Assembly (NCBI RefSeq): GCF_000741645.1
Contig: NZ_JGZD01000004.1
Span: 62,001 to 126,000, forward strand
Direction of reading: 5' to 3'
Length of the DNA: 64,000 nucleotides
Source: Bifidobacterium minimum
Lineage (GTDB): Bacteria; Actinomycetota; Actinomycetes; Actinomycetales; Bifidobacteriaceae
The notes beneath the pieces are model-generated. The model was given only the letters and a program-made list of their open reading frames with translations. It was not told the DNA's origin and did not search any database. Below, one piece after another: positions 26,640-34,515 of this stretch; position 1 is the first letter of the stretch; each line of letters opens with the position of its first letter. The position numbers and the translations under genes are program-made.

Positions 26640-28064
26640 ATGAGGGTTGGGCCCCTTTTGCGACGATTCGGACGTGTGGCGGCTATGACCGTGACGTCCG
26701 CCGTTCTTCTTGTGGCGATGTTTCTGGTCTTCCCCGCCGAAGGGCATGCTGCCGAAGCGGTGAAGTCATGCAACCCTTCGGCCCAGAACGGGTGTGTGAG
26801 CGGAGTCCTCCAGGACGCCTCGCAGAAGCCGGTCGCGGGAGTGACCATCACGCTGTCGGGTACGGAAAAGGCCACCACGACAAGTGCGGCGGACGGCCAA
26901 TGGGCCTTCTCCGTCAGCGCCGATGGCGACTACACCGTCTCCATCGACCCCTCCGTGGCGAGCGCCCATGGTCTGAAGGCGTCCTCGGCCACGGTGGAGA
27001 TCGACAAGAACAGCTTCAGCAAACAGCGTGGAGTGGTGAGGTTCGACACGTCGTCATCGGAGAGCTCGTCGTCAGCCTCATCGTCCCCATCGGACGGCTC
27101 GTCCTCGTCCTCGTCGTCCGGTGAGTCGTCCTCGTCCGCGTCGCGGACGGAGGATTCCGGAGGATCGACATGGTGGTCCGATGTTCAGGCCCGGTTCTGG
27201 CAGCAGCTGTTCTCCGGCGTGATCTTCGGGCTCATGCTGGGGCTGATGAGCATGGGCATGAACCTCATCTATGGCACCACCGGTCTGAGTTCGTTCTCCC
27301 ATGGCGAGCAGGTGACCCTCGGCGGTCTTATGGCCTACGTCGGAACGCAGATGCTGCACATGCCCCTCTGGGCCTCCGCGGTGTTCGCGATTCTTGTGGG
27401 CGGCGTGACCGGGTGGATCCAGAACGATCTGGTGTGGGCGCCGTTGCGTCGCAGACATGTGGGAACGATGCAGCAGATGATCGTCACCATAGGCCTGTCG
27501 ATGGCGCTGCAGTACACCTACCAGTTCTTCTTCGGAGGCAGCACTCTGGGGATTACGATGCACGTCCCCCAGGGATTCCAGATCGGTCCGATAACCACGG
27601 ATGCTCCCACGCTGCTGTCCGCGGCCATCGCCATCGCGGTGATCGTCGGCGTGACCGTCTTCCTCTATGGCACCAGAATCGGGCGCGCCACCCGCGCGGT
27701 GTCGGACAACTCCGCGCTGGCAGCGGCCTCGGGGATCAACGTGGAGCGCGTGGTGCGCGTGGTCTGGATACTGTCCACGTCGTTGGCGGCGCTGTCGGGC
27801 GTCCTCATGGGCATTTACCTCAATGGCGTGGCGTGGAACACGGGGGCCCTGCTGCTTCTGCTCATGTTCTCCGCCGTGACGCTGGGCGGACTGGGCACGG
27901 CCAACGGCGCCTTGGTGGGCTCGCTCATCATCGGCGTGGTCGCGGATATGAGCTCGTTGGTCATCCCCAACGACATGCGCTACGCGAGCGCTCTGGCCAT
28001 CCTCATCATCGTGCTTCTCATCCGTCCCCAGGGACTGTTCGGCAAAAGCCAGAGGGTGGGGTGA
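26640..28064 (+). CDS. livH: branched-chain amino acid ABC transporter permease LivH with extra extracytoplasmic domain
   Basis: First permease subunit of a Liv-type ABC importer, 474 aa, whereas LivH is normally about 300. Residues 10-38 look like a signal peptide (hydrophobic stretch then AEGHA), 43-136 resemble a carboxypeptidase-regulatory/CNA-B-like beta-sandwich (GVLQDASQKPVAGVTITLSG...), 138-172 are a Ser-rich linker, and 186-474 are a complete LivH membrane domain ending PQGLFGKS. The ATG at 26640 is taken over one 21 nt upstream because AGAGAGG lies before it. It heads the livHMGFK operon. Confidence 0.88.
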   Translation: MRVGPLLRRFGRVAAMTVTSAVLLVAMFLVFPAEGHAAEAVKSCNPSAQNGCVSGVLQDASQKPVAGVTITLSGTEKATTTSAADGQWAFSVSADGDYTVSIDPSVASAHGLKASSATVEIDKNSFSKQRGVVRFDTSSSESSSSASSSPSDGSSSSSSSGESSSSASRTEDSGGSTWWSDVQARFWQQLFSGVIFGLMLGLMSMGMNLIYGTTGLSSFSHGEQVTLGGLMAYVGTQMLHMPLWASAVFAILVGGVTGWIQNDLVWAPLRRRHVGTMQQMIVTIGLSMALQYTYQFFFGGSTLGITMHVPQGFQIGPITTDAPTLLSAAIAIAVIVGVTVFLYGTRIGRATRAVSDNSALAAASGINVERVVRVVWILSTSLAALSGVLMGIYLNGVAWNTGALLLLLMFSAVTLGGLGTANGALVGSLIIGVVADMSSLVIPNDMRYASALAILIIVLLIRPQGLFGKSQRVG

Positions 28065-28149
28065 GCATGATCCGACGCAATGATGGACAGGGCCTGAAGG
28101 ACGGTCTTGCGATCGTGACCGTGGACGTGACCGTGGAAAGGAGCCGACA

Positions 28150-29133
28150 GTGGATTTCGGCACGGTGATTGGCAATTCTCTGGGCGAGCTTCTCGCTCCC
28201 ACGACGGCGGCCTATGCTTTGGCGGCCATCGGACTCAACATCCACTTCGGCATGACCGGCCTGATGAACATGGGGCAGGCGGGATTCATGCTTCTTGGCG
28301 CCTATGGCTTCGCCGTCACGCAGAGCATGGGCTGGAGCCTTCTGGGGTCGGTGCTCGCGGCTTTGGGCCTTGCGGCCATATACGCCGTCCTTCTGGGCCT
28401 TCCCACGGTCAAGCTGGGACCCGACTATCTGTCCATGGTGACGCTCGCCTCCGCGGAGATCATCAGGATCATCGGCAGATCCACGTCCCTGACGTGGCTG
28501 ACGGGCGGTTCGGGCGGCATATCGCCGCAGGACTTCACGGGCAAGTTCGAGGCCGCGTCGCCTCTTCCCGACGGGCGCACGACGTTCCTGCTCTGGACGT
28601 ATTCGAACAACACGGCGAACTCATGGTGGATCAGAATCGTGGGATGGGCGCTGGTGGCGCTGGGCGTGGCGCTGACGTGGCGGTGGTTCCATTCCCCATG
28701 GGGCCGGGTTCTTAAGGGGATCCGCGAGGACGAGAACGCCGTGCGCTCGTTGGGCAAGTCAGTCACCAGGTTCAAGCTTCAGTCGCTGGTCCTGGGCGGA
28801 GGGTTCGGCGCCATCGCGGGAATCCTGTTCGTGCTTCCGCGTTCCGTCCAACCGGACTCGCTGGGCAGGCAGGTCACGTTCTACACGTGGACGATCCTGC
28901 TGCTGGGCGGTGCGGCGACGGTGTTCGGTCCGATCCTCGGTTCGTGTCTGCTGTGGGTCATCCTCACCTTCACCAAGGAGCTTATGCGCGGCGTGATACC
29001 CCAGACCATCATCACCTCGAACCAGGTGGAGGCTCTGGGATGGGTTATCGTCGGCGTGGCGCTGATGTGTCTGGTGATATTCAGACCGCAGGGGATGCTG
29101 GGTGACAGGAAGGAGCTGGCGTTCAATGTCTGA
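28150..29133 (+). CDS. livM: branched-chain amino acid ABC transporter permease LivM
   Basis: Second membrane subunit of the Liv importer, 327 aa, with about eight helices and the typical GLMNMGQAGFMLLGAY segment near the N-terminus, a LAxAEIxR loop and FRPQGMLG at the C-terminus. The start is GTG with AAAGGAG upstream. It follows livH by 85 nt and overlaps the next gene (livG) by 8 nt. Confidence 0.92.
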   Translation: MDFGTVIGNSLGELLAPTTAAYALAAIGLNIHFGMTGLMNMGQAGFMLLGAYGFAVTQSMGWSLLGSVLAALGLAAIYAVLLGLPTVKLGPDYLSMVTLASAEIIRIIGRSTSLTWLTGGSGGISPQDFTGKFEAASPLPDGRTTFLLWTYSNNTANSWWIRIVGWALVALGVALTWRWFHSPWGRVLKGIREDENAVRSLGKSVTRFKLQSLVLGGGFGAIAGILFVLPRSVQPDSLGRQVTFYTWTILLLGGAATVFGPILGSCLLWVILTFTKELMRGVIPQTIITSNQVEALGWVIVGVALMCLVIFRPQGMLGDRKELAFNV

Positions 29134-30129
29134 CAACGCTCATATCGATGGCGCGGGGACGCCGGCGTCCGGTCCCTTCTACGATCTGGCCGCGTGGGCC
29201 ACCAAGGCGCCGGAGGGAGAATCCCTCATCTCCACGGCCTATGGGGACAAGGTTCAGGAGGATCTGGCCTTCGTCCGCAGCGAACCCGGCGTCCACAAGC
29301 CCGACCCGATTCTCGTCGCCGACGGTGTCACCCGCCGTTTCGGCGGCGTGACCGCGGTGGATGTGGGACATTTCGAAATCGAACGGCATGGAATCACCGC
29401 GCTGATCGGACCCAACGGCGCGGGAAAGACGACGTTCTTCAACCTCATGACGGGTTTCGACCGCCCCCAGACCGGTTCGTGGACGTTCGACGGGGTGGAG
29501 CTCGCAAGCGTCTCCCCCGAGAAGGTCGCCCGGATGGGCATGGTCCGCACCTTCCAGCTGACGAAGGTGATGAGCCGGCTTACCGTGATGGAGAACATGC
29601 TGCTGGGCGCTCCCGACCAGCCGGGCGAGGGGATGTTCCGGGCGCTGTTCCCGCCGTTGTGGCGGCGACGCGAGAAGGCGGTGATGGAGAAGGCGGAGTC
29701 CCTGCTGAGCCGTTTCCTTCTGGACAAGAAGAAGGACGACTATGCGGGTTCCCTCTCGGGCGGGCAACGCAAATTGCTGGAGATGGCCAGAGCCTGATGA
29801 GCGACCCGCAGATGGTGATGCTGGACGAGCCGATGGCCGGCGTGAACCCCGCGCTGAAGCAGTCGCTCCTCGACCATATCGTCGCGCTACGTGAACAGGG
29901 CACCACCGTGCTCTTCGTCGAGCATGACATGAACATGGTCCGGCATATCGCCGACTGGGTGACCGTGATGGCGCAGGGGGAAATCGTCGCCGAGGGGCCG
30001 CCGAAAACCGTGATGAACGATCAGGCGGTGATCGACGCCTATCTGGGATCGCATGCGAACATCGATCTTGGGGATGACAGCGTTCTGGACGATGGCGTTC
30101 CCGCCGGGCCGACGGCCGCACGGGAATAG
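29126..30129 (+). pseudogene. livG: branched-chain amino acid ABC transporter ATPase LivG, frameshifted
   Basis: The ATPase is split in two. Frame 1 runs from ATG 29126 (224 codons: N-terminal extension, Walker A 95-103 GPNGAGKTT, signature LSGGQ 211-215) and stops at TGA 29795-29797 directly after EMARA. Frame 2 continues from 29797-30129 with Walker B MVMLDEP, the His switch FVEHDMNMV and a normal LivG C-terminus. Adding one C in GCC-TGATG would give ...MARALMSDPQM... and a whole protein of 334 aa. Either a real single-base loss or a sequencing error. The stop and an ATG overlap (TGATG), so a split but coupled protein is also conceivable. Confidence 0.88.
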
Positions 30130-30186
30130 GCGAGCAGCCGCCGACGAGGCGGTTCACGGATTCGAATGGATTCAAGGAGGTGCGCG

Positions 30187-31008
30187 ATGGACAAGGATTC
30201 CCTCACGGGCGTCGCCGGAGACGGAGTGACGGGCGATGCAGGGACGGCGTCCGGACCGGCGGACGGCGTCGATGCGCTGATGGAGGCGGTGGATCTTGTG
30301 GCGGGGTACATCCCCGGCGTCAACATCCTCAACGGCGCCTCCCTGACGCTCAACCCCGGGGAGATCGTGGGGATAATAGGTCCCAACGGCGCGGGCAAGT
30401 CCACGCTTCTCAAATCGCTGTTCGGTCTGGTCCACGTGTCCTCCGGATCGCTGACGCTCAAGGGCGAGAACATCACGAATATGCGGGCCGACAAGCTCGT
30501 CTCCCGCGGGGTGGGATTCGTCCCGCAGACGGAGAACGTGTTCCCCACGCTCACCATCAAGGAGAACATGCAGATGGGTGCGTATCAGGAGCCGGGAAGG
30601 TTCGCCGAGAGGTTCGACTACGTGGCCTCGATATTCCCCAAGCTCGCGGATCGGCGCGATCAGGTGGCCGGTTCCCTTTCGGGGGGCGAACGGCAGATGG
30701 TGGCGATGGGCAGGGCCCTGATGATGGATCCCTCTGTGCTGCTGCTGGACGAGCCGTCGGCCGGCCTTTCCCCGATGCTTCAGGATGAGACGTTCATCCG
30801 CGTGAGGCAGGTCAACAAGGCCGGCGTCTCGGTCGTTATCGTCGAGCAGAACGCCCGCCGGTGCCTGCAGATCTGCGACAGGGGATATGTGCTCGATCAG
30901 GGCCGCAACGCCTATTCAGGCGAGGGCCGGTCCCTTCTCAACGATCCCAAGGTCGTCTCCCTGTATCTGGGGAACCTTGAGGAGGAGGTCGAGCAGGAGG
31001 GGCGGTGA
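30187..31008 (+). CDS. livF: branched-chain amino acid ABC transporter ATPase LivF
   Basis: Second ATPase of the Liv importer, 273 aa. Walker A GPNGAGKST (65-73), PQTENVFPTLT Q-loop, LSGGERQMVAMGRALM signature, Walker B VLLLDEPSAGLSP and His-containing switch region VVIVEQNARR (Gln in place of His is normal for LivF). About 30 N-terminal residues precede the usual start. ATG at 30187 has AAGGAGG 6 nt upstream. Confidence 0.92.
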   Translation: MDKDSLTGVAGDGVTGDAGTASGPADGVDALMEAVDLVAGYIPGVNILNGASLTLNPGEIVGIIGPNGAGKSTLLKSLFGLVHVSSGSLTLKGENITNMRADKLVSRGVGFVPQTENVFPTLTIKENMQMGAYQEPGRFAERFDYVASIFPKLADRRDQVAGSLSGGERQMVAMGRALMMDPSVLLLDEPSAGLSPMLQDETFIRVRQVNKAGVSVVIVEQNARRCLQICDRGYVLDQGRNAYSGEGRSLLNDPKVVSLYLGNLEEEVEQEGR

Positions 31009-31340
31009 CCGCGTCCCGTCCCTCGTCCGTCGGAGTCGTGACGGCGGTTTCCGTCCGGGCGGTGGCGGCGTCTTTCGACGCTGGGCCACTGAGCGGATAC
31101 AGCAGGTTCCGTCCGGGTACCGGTGGCGACGTCGGCGGCGAGACGCGACGCCTATCCGGACTCGCGTCGAGTTGTGTTACAAGTAGGCGACAACGACACT
31201 TTGGTGAAACATCCGCAGAATATCGCCGTTTCATGGCTCACCTAGCTTGTGGATAACGGATGGGGAGGATTCTGTCGTCCTTGTCCTGCCAGCCGTCCGC
31301 GCCACGATCCGCGGACGGAAAGAGAGAGAAAGGTAGTGCG
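31009..31340 (+). promoter_or_regulatory. livF-livK intergenic region, probable second promoter
   Basis: A 332-bp gap inside the operon with no gene. TAGCTT (31243-31248) resembles the -10 of tRNA-Leu, and GTGAAAC/GTTTCA inverted arms flank 31204-31232. A separate promoter would explain higher expression of the binding protein, as is usual for such systems; this is inference. Confidence 0.35.
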
Positions 31341-32603
31341 ATGAGGAAGAGCAGAACAGCATCCATGGTCACCGCGCTCGCGGCGACCACGGCCGTCATG
31401 ATGGCGCTCGCGGGCTGCGGCGGGTCCTCGAGCTCCGGATCCTCCGGGTCCTCGAGCTCGTCGGCGCAGTTCGTCGCCGGCGGTCTGTTCCCGCAGACGG
31501 GATCACTGGCGTATCTGGGACCGGCGGAGGTGGCGGCCTTCAAGCTGGCGGTCAAGGACATCAACGCCGCCGGCGGCGTTCTGGACAAGGACGTGACCAC
31601 GGCCACGGCGGACTCCTCGGATGCGGACCACGCCGACCAGAACACGGCCGGCGCGGAGTCCATACTGAGCAAGAACCCCTCGGTTATGGTCGGTCCTCCC
31701 TCCAGTGCCGTCGTGAAGAACACCTACAAGGAGGTCACGGAGGCGAAGGTCCCGATGATCTCCAATGGGGCGACCTCGACCAGCCTGTCCGGCATCAATG
31801 ACTACTTCTTCCGCACGGTGCCTCCGGACACCGTTCAGGGCGCGGTTCTGGGCAGCATCATCGCGCAGGATGGAGTGAGCAATCTGGCAATCGAGGTGTT
31901 CAACGACGAGTACGGCACCAGCCTTCGCGACGTGGTCGTCAAAACGGTGGAGGCCGCCGGCGTGAAGGTCGTGTACGGCGCGAAGAGCACCTTCGATCCC
32001 ACGGAGACGAACTTCTCATCGCTCGTCACGGCGGTCAAGGCCACCAAACCCGACGCCGTCCTCGTGATCGCCTTCGACCAGACCAAGGCTCTGGTCAAGG
32101 AGATGGCGGCCCAGGGGCTCGACACCAACACGATGTACATGACCGACGGCAATACCGCGGACTACTCGGACACGTTCTCGGCGGGGCTCCTCAAGGGGAC
32201 AAAGGGGACCATCCCCGGCGCCCATCCCAGCGACGCGTTCCAGGAGCGTCTGAAGACGATCGACTCCAGTCTGGTCAACTTCACCTACGCCGCCGAGACG
32301 TATGACGCGATCATCCTCTCCGCGCTGGCTGCGCAGAAGGGAGGGGCCGTGGACGGCGCCACCGTTCAGAAGAACCTCGCGGCGGTGTCCGGGGCTGACG
32401 GCGGAACGAAGTGCACCTCGTTCAAGGAATGCCTCACCCTTCTCAAGGACGGCAAGTCCATCCAGTATTCGGGCCAGGCGGGGATAGGGGCGTTCAACTC
32501 CGACAACGATCCCAGCTCGGCGTCGATCGGAATCTACAAGTTCGATGGCGACAACAAGCCCGTGTTCGACACCAGCCAGACCGGCGAGGTCCCGAAGGGC
32601 TGA
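31341..32603 (+). CDS. livK: branched-chain amino acid ABC transporter substrate-binding lipoprotein
   Basis: Periplasmic-binding-type protein of 420 aa, exported and lipid-anchored: signal peptide with lipobox LAGC followed by a Gly/Ser linker, then a type I ligand-binding fold (GGLFPQTGSLAYLGPAEVAAFKLAVKDIN, VGPPSSAVVKN, NDEYGTSL). The ATG at 31341 follows AGAAAGG and gives the correct signal peptide. It is the last gene of the operon and is followed by a strong terminator. Specificity for Leu/Ile/Val is from family; other amino acids or amides are possible. Confidence 0.92.
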   Translation: MRKSRTASMVTALAATTAVMMALAGCGGSSSSGSSGSSSSSAQFVAGGLFPQTGSLAYLGPAEVAAFKLAVKDINAAGGVLDKDVTTATADSSDADHADQNTAGAESILSKNPSVMVGPPSSAVVKNTYKEVTEAKVPMISNGATSTSLSGINDYFFRTVPPDTVQGAVLGSIIAQDGVSNLAIEVFNDEYGTSLRDVVVKTVEAAGVKVVYGAKSTFDPTETNFSSLVTAVKATKPDAVLVIAFDQTKALVKEMAAQGLDTNTMYMTDGNTADYSDTFSAGLLKGTKGTIPGAHPSDAFQERLKTIDSSLVNFTYAAETYDAIILSALAAQKGGAVDGATVQKNLAAVSGADGGTKCTSFKECLTLLKDGKSIQYSGQAGIGAFNSDNDPSSASIGIYKFDGDNKPVFDTSQTGEVPKG

Positions 32604-32652
32604 TCGCTCGATCCCGTGAACGGCCGGTTCGCGAGGAATCGCGAAGGGCCAG

Positions 32653-32700
32653 GTTCCCCCCGCCGATCCGCATGGACGGATTCGCGGGGGGAACTTTCTT
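32653..32700 (+). terminator. rho-independent terminator of the liv operon
   Basis: GTTCCCCCCGC (32653-32663) pairs perfectly with GCGGGGGGAAC (32684-32694), with a smaller internal stem (GATCCG/CGGATT), and TTTCTT follows. Confidence 0.85.
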
Positions 32701-32839
32701 GCACGTGAGCGGAGTCGGTCAGGGGCCTGGGAACCTCCACACTTCCCGTATGCTGTGTATGATTCCGCTGTATATGGTCACCCCAACAAGGCGGGGCGCC
32801 TCGGAAAAGCGGGACTATGGGTCAAAGGGGGGCTGCACT

Positions 32840-33877
32840 GTGGCTATTGGGATGCGTGACGTCGCGAAGAAGGCCGGAGTATCCCCCAGCACGGTGTCCC
32901 TGGTGGTCAATCAGGCCGGCTATGTGTCGGATGCCATGCGGGCCAAGGTCGAAAGGGCGATGGAGGAGCTCAACTACGTTCCCAACGAGCTCGCCCGCAA
33001 CCTGTACCACGACCGCACCAACATGGTCGGCGTTATCGTCCCGACCATCCGGCATCCCTTCTTCTCCTCGCTCAGCGCGTCCCTGCAGCATGTGTTCATG
33101 CAGCATGGCCTCAGGACGCTTCTGTGCTCGACGGTGGACGCCGAGACCGGCGAGGCCAAATACGTCGATATGGCTCGCCGCCACATGATGGACGGCCTGG
33201 TCGTGGCCGCGCACAGCGCGCACTCGGAGCGCTACTGGACGTCCATAGGGCGTCCGATCGTCGCCTTCGACAGGTATCTGGCCGACGGCATCGCATCGGT
33301 GGGTTCGGATCATGAGCAGGGCGGCATGATGATAGCCCAGCTGCTCATACCGTCCGGGGTGCGGCACGTGGTCATGGTCGGAGGTCCGCTGTCCCAGTTC
33401 CATGACATGCCCATAGCCTCGGGAACGACCTTTCCGACCGTGGGGTATTTCATGGCTCTTCAGCGGGAGTGTCTGCGGGCCGCCGTCCGCTGTGACTATG
33501 TCGAGGCCGGGACGGTCAGCGATATGAGTGCCTACGCCCAGGCGATTCATGACGTGTTCAGCCGATGGGATGACGTCGATGCGGTCGTCAGTTCCGATAT
33601 CGGCGCGGCGTACTGCGTTCAGGAGGCGCTTCGCCGGGGGGTCTCCATTCCGCGTGACCTGCAGGTGGTCGCGTATGACGGCACGTATCTGGCCGACTTC
33701 GCGGGAATGCGGCTTACCGCCGTACGCCAGGACTGTGACGGCATTGCGGCGGTTATCGCGACGCATATGCTCGACGGCATCGAGCATGATTCGAACGGTG
33801 GCGACGATGGTCTGCGCAGGCCCAGACGGGATGTCGTCCCGGTGACTTTGGTGCGAGGCGAGACCACGCGGGCGTAG
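32840..33877 (+). CDS. LacI-family transcription regulator
   Basis: Sugar-responsive DNA-binding regulator of 345 aa. The N-terminal helix-turn-helix MRDVAKKAGVSPSTVSLVVN and hinge (YVPNELARNL) are followed by a periplasmic-binding-like effector domain. Start is GTG at 32840 with AAGGGG 7-9 nt upstream; ATG at 32852 is a less likely choice. Regulators of this type usually sit next to the transporter and glycosidase genes they control, but here only a 42-codon remnant of a permease follows, so its target may have been lost or lie elsewhere. Confidence 0.9.
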   Translation: MAIGMRDVAKKAGVSPSTVSLVVNQAGYVSDAMRAKVERAMEELNYVPNELARNLYHDRTNMVGVIVPTIRHPFFSSLSASLQHVFMQHGLRTLLCSTVDAETGEAKYVDMARRHMMDGLVVAAHSAHSERYWTSIGRPIVAFDRYLADGIASVGSDHEQGGMMIAQLLIPSGVRHVVMVGGPLSQFHDMPIASGTTFPTVGYFMALQRECLRAAVRCDYVEAGTVSDMSAYAQAIHDVFSRWDDVDAVVSSDIGAAYCVQEALRRGVSIPRDLQVVAYDGTYLADFAGMRLTAVRQDCDGIAAVIATHMLDGIEHDSNGGDDGLRRPRRDVVPVTLVRGETTRA

Positions 33878-33919
33878 GGCGGCCGTAGGGGATTGCGGGA
33901 ACGAGGCCGGGCTCCCGCG

Positions 33920-34048
33920 ATGTCCGTCCCGGGACGCGGGTTCCGGATGGCCGCGCTGCTTCTGGCCATGCTGCCCATCCTGGTTCTCTACATATTCCTT
34001 CAGAGGTATGTGGTGGAGGGGGTCACGGCCGGGGCCGTCAAGGGCTGA
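33920..34048 (+). pseudogene. 3' remnant of a MalG-type sugar ABC transporter permease
   Basis: The 42 codons ending at TGA 34046-34048 contain [17 protein letters not shown] followed by [10 protein letters not shown], the C-terminal helix and tail conserved in MalG-family carbohydrate permeases. The 240 or so residues that should come before are absent. No ribosome site is convincing for the ATG at 33920. It looks like the end of a deleted sugar transport operon once governed by the adjacent LacI regulator. Confidence 0.75.
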
Positions 34049-34074
34049 GAGATTCCCGGACGATCGCAGGAGGG

Positions 34075-34113
34075 CGCATCCCCCGGACCCGCATTCGTGG
34101 TCCGGGGGATGCG
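34075..34113. terminator. 15-bp perfect hairpin after the permease remnant
   Basis: CGCATCCCCCGGACC (34075-34089) pairs exactly with 34099-34113 around a 9-nt loop. There is no T-run, but the position after the permease remnant suggests the terminator of the former operon. Confidence 0.6.
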
Positions 34114-34156
34114 TGCTTCCCGGGGCGCCGTCTTGGGTCACATCGTGGACGCCGGC

Positions 34157-34212
34157 TTGTGGCTTGGCGAAGGGCCGACCTACGTTACGTAGCAGTCGGG
34201 CCGGAAGGCCCG
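34157..34212 (+). promoter_or_regulatory. promoter/operator region of the attenuator transcript
   Basis: TTGTGG (34157-34162) and TACGTT (34181-34186) are 18 nt apart. CTACGT-T-ACGTAG (34180-34192), a perfect 13-bp palindrome, overlaps the latter, and a tight hairpin CGGGCC-GGAA-GGCCCG (34197-34212) follows at what would be the 5' end of the RNA. The palindrome may be a repressor site. Confidence 0.4.
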
Positions 34213-34245
34213 AAGGAACTTGTAGTCGAAAGGAGGTCCGCCACG

Positions 34246-34332
34246 ATGACTGGTGTTGTGTCGATGGTCGCGCGCATAGCGTGTGGAGATGCCATGGCGC
34301 GAATTATTAGCCCGTCTTCGTTGGCGGGCTGA
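34246..34332 (+). CDS. probable leader peptide rich in Val/Ile upstream of the attenuator
   Basis: A 28-codon open frame with a strong ribosome site (AAAGGAGG, 34229-34236, 9 nt before ATG). The peptide begins MTGVVSMVARI and later has an Ile-Ile pair (ATT ATT, 34303-34308) and one Leu, so 7 of 28 codons are branched-chain. It ends 16 nt before the first arm of a set of mutually exclusive hairpins. The arrangement is that of an amino-acid attenuator leader; the branched-chain link is strengthened by ilvC two genes downstream. Confidence 0.55.
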   Translation: MTGVVSMVARIACGDAMARIISPSSLAG

Positions 34333-34347
34333 TTCGGCGATCGCGTC

Positions 34348-34424
34348 GGACCCTGTCAACGGAGGCAGGGCCCACGGTCGATGTCATCGCATCGCAGACC
34401 CTGCACTCGTTGCGGGGTCTTTTT
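34348..34424 (+). promoter_or_regulatory. transcription attenuator with alternative hairpins and terminator
   Basis: Terminator: GACCCTGC (34397-34404) with GCGGGGTC (34412-34419), then TTTTT (34420-34424). Antiterminator: GCAGGG (34365-34370) with CCCTGC (34399-34404), using the terminator's 5' arm. Pre-emptor: CCCTG (34351-34355) with CAGGG (34366-34370). These three pairings exclude each other in the classical order, behind the leader peptide. Confidence 0.65.
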
Positions 34425-34515
34425 GTTGGCCCCGGGGTCGGATGGGACCAGAGCTCCTCAATCGCAAGGAACAAGTCCCGATGCGGGCACCCGCACCGGG
34501 ACGGATGGAGATGCA

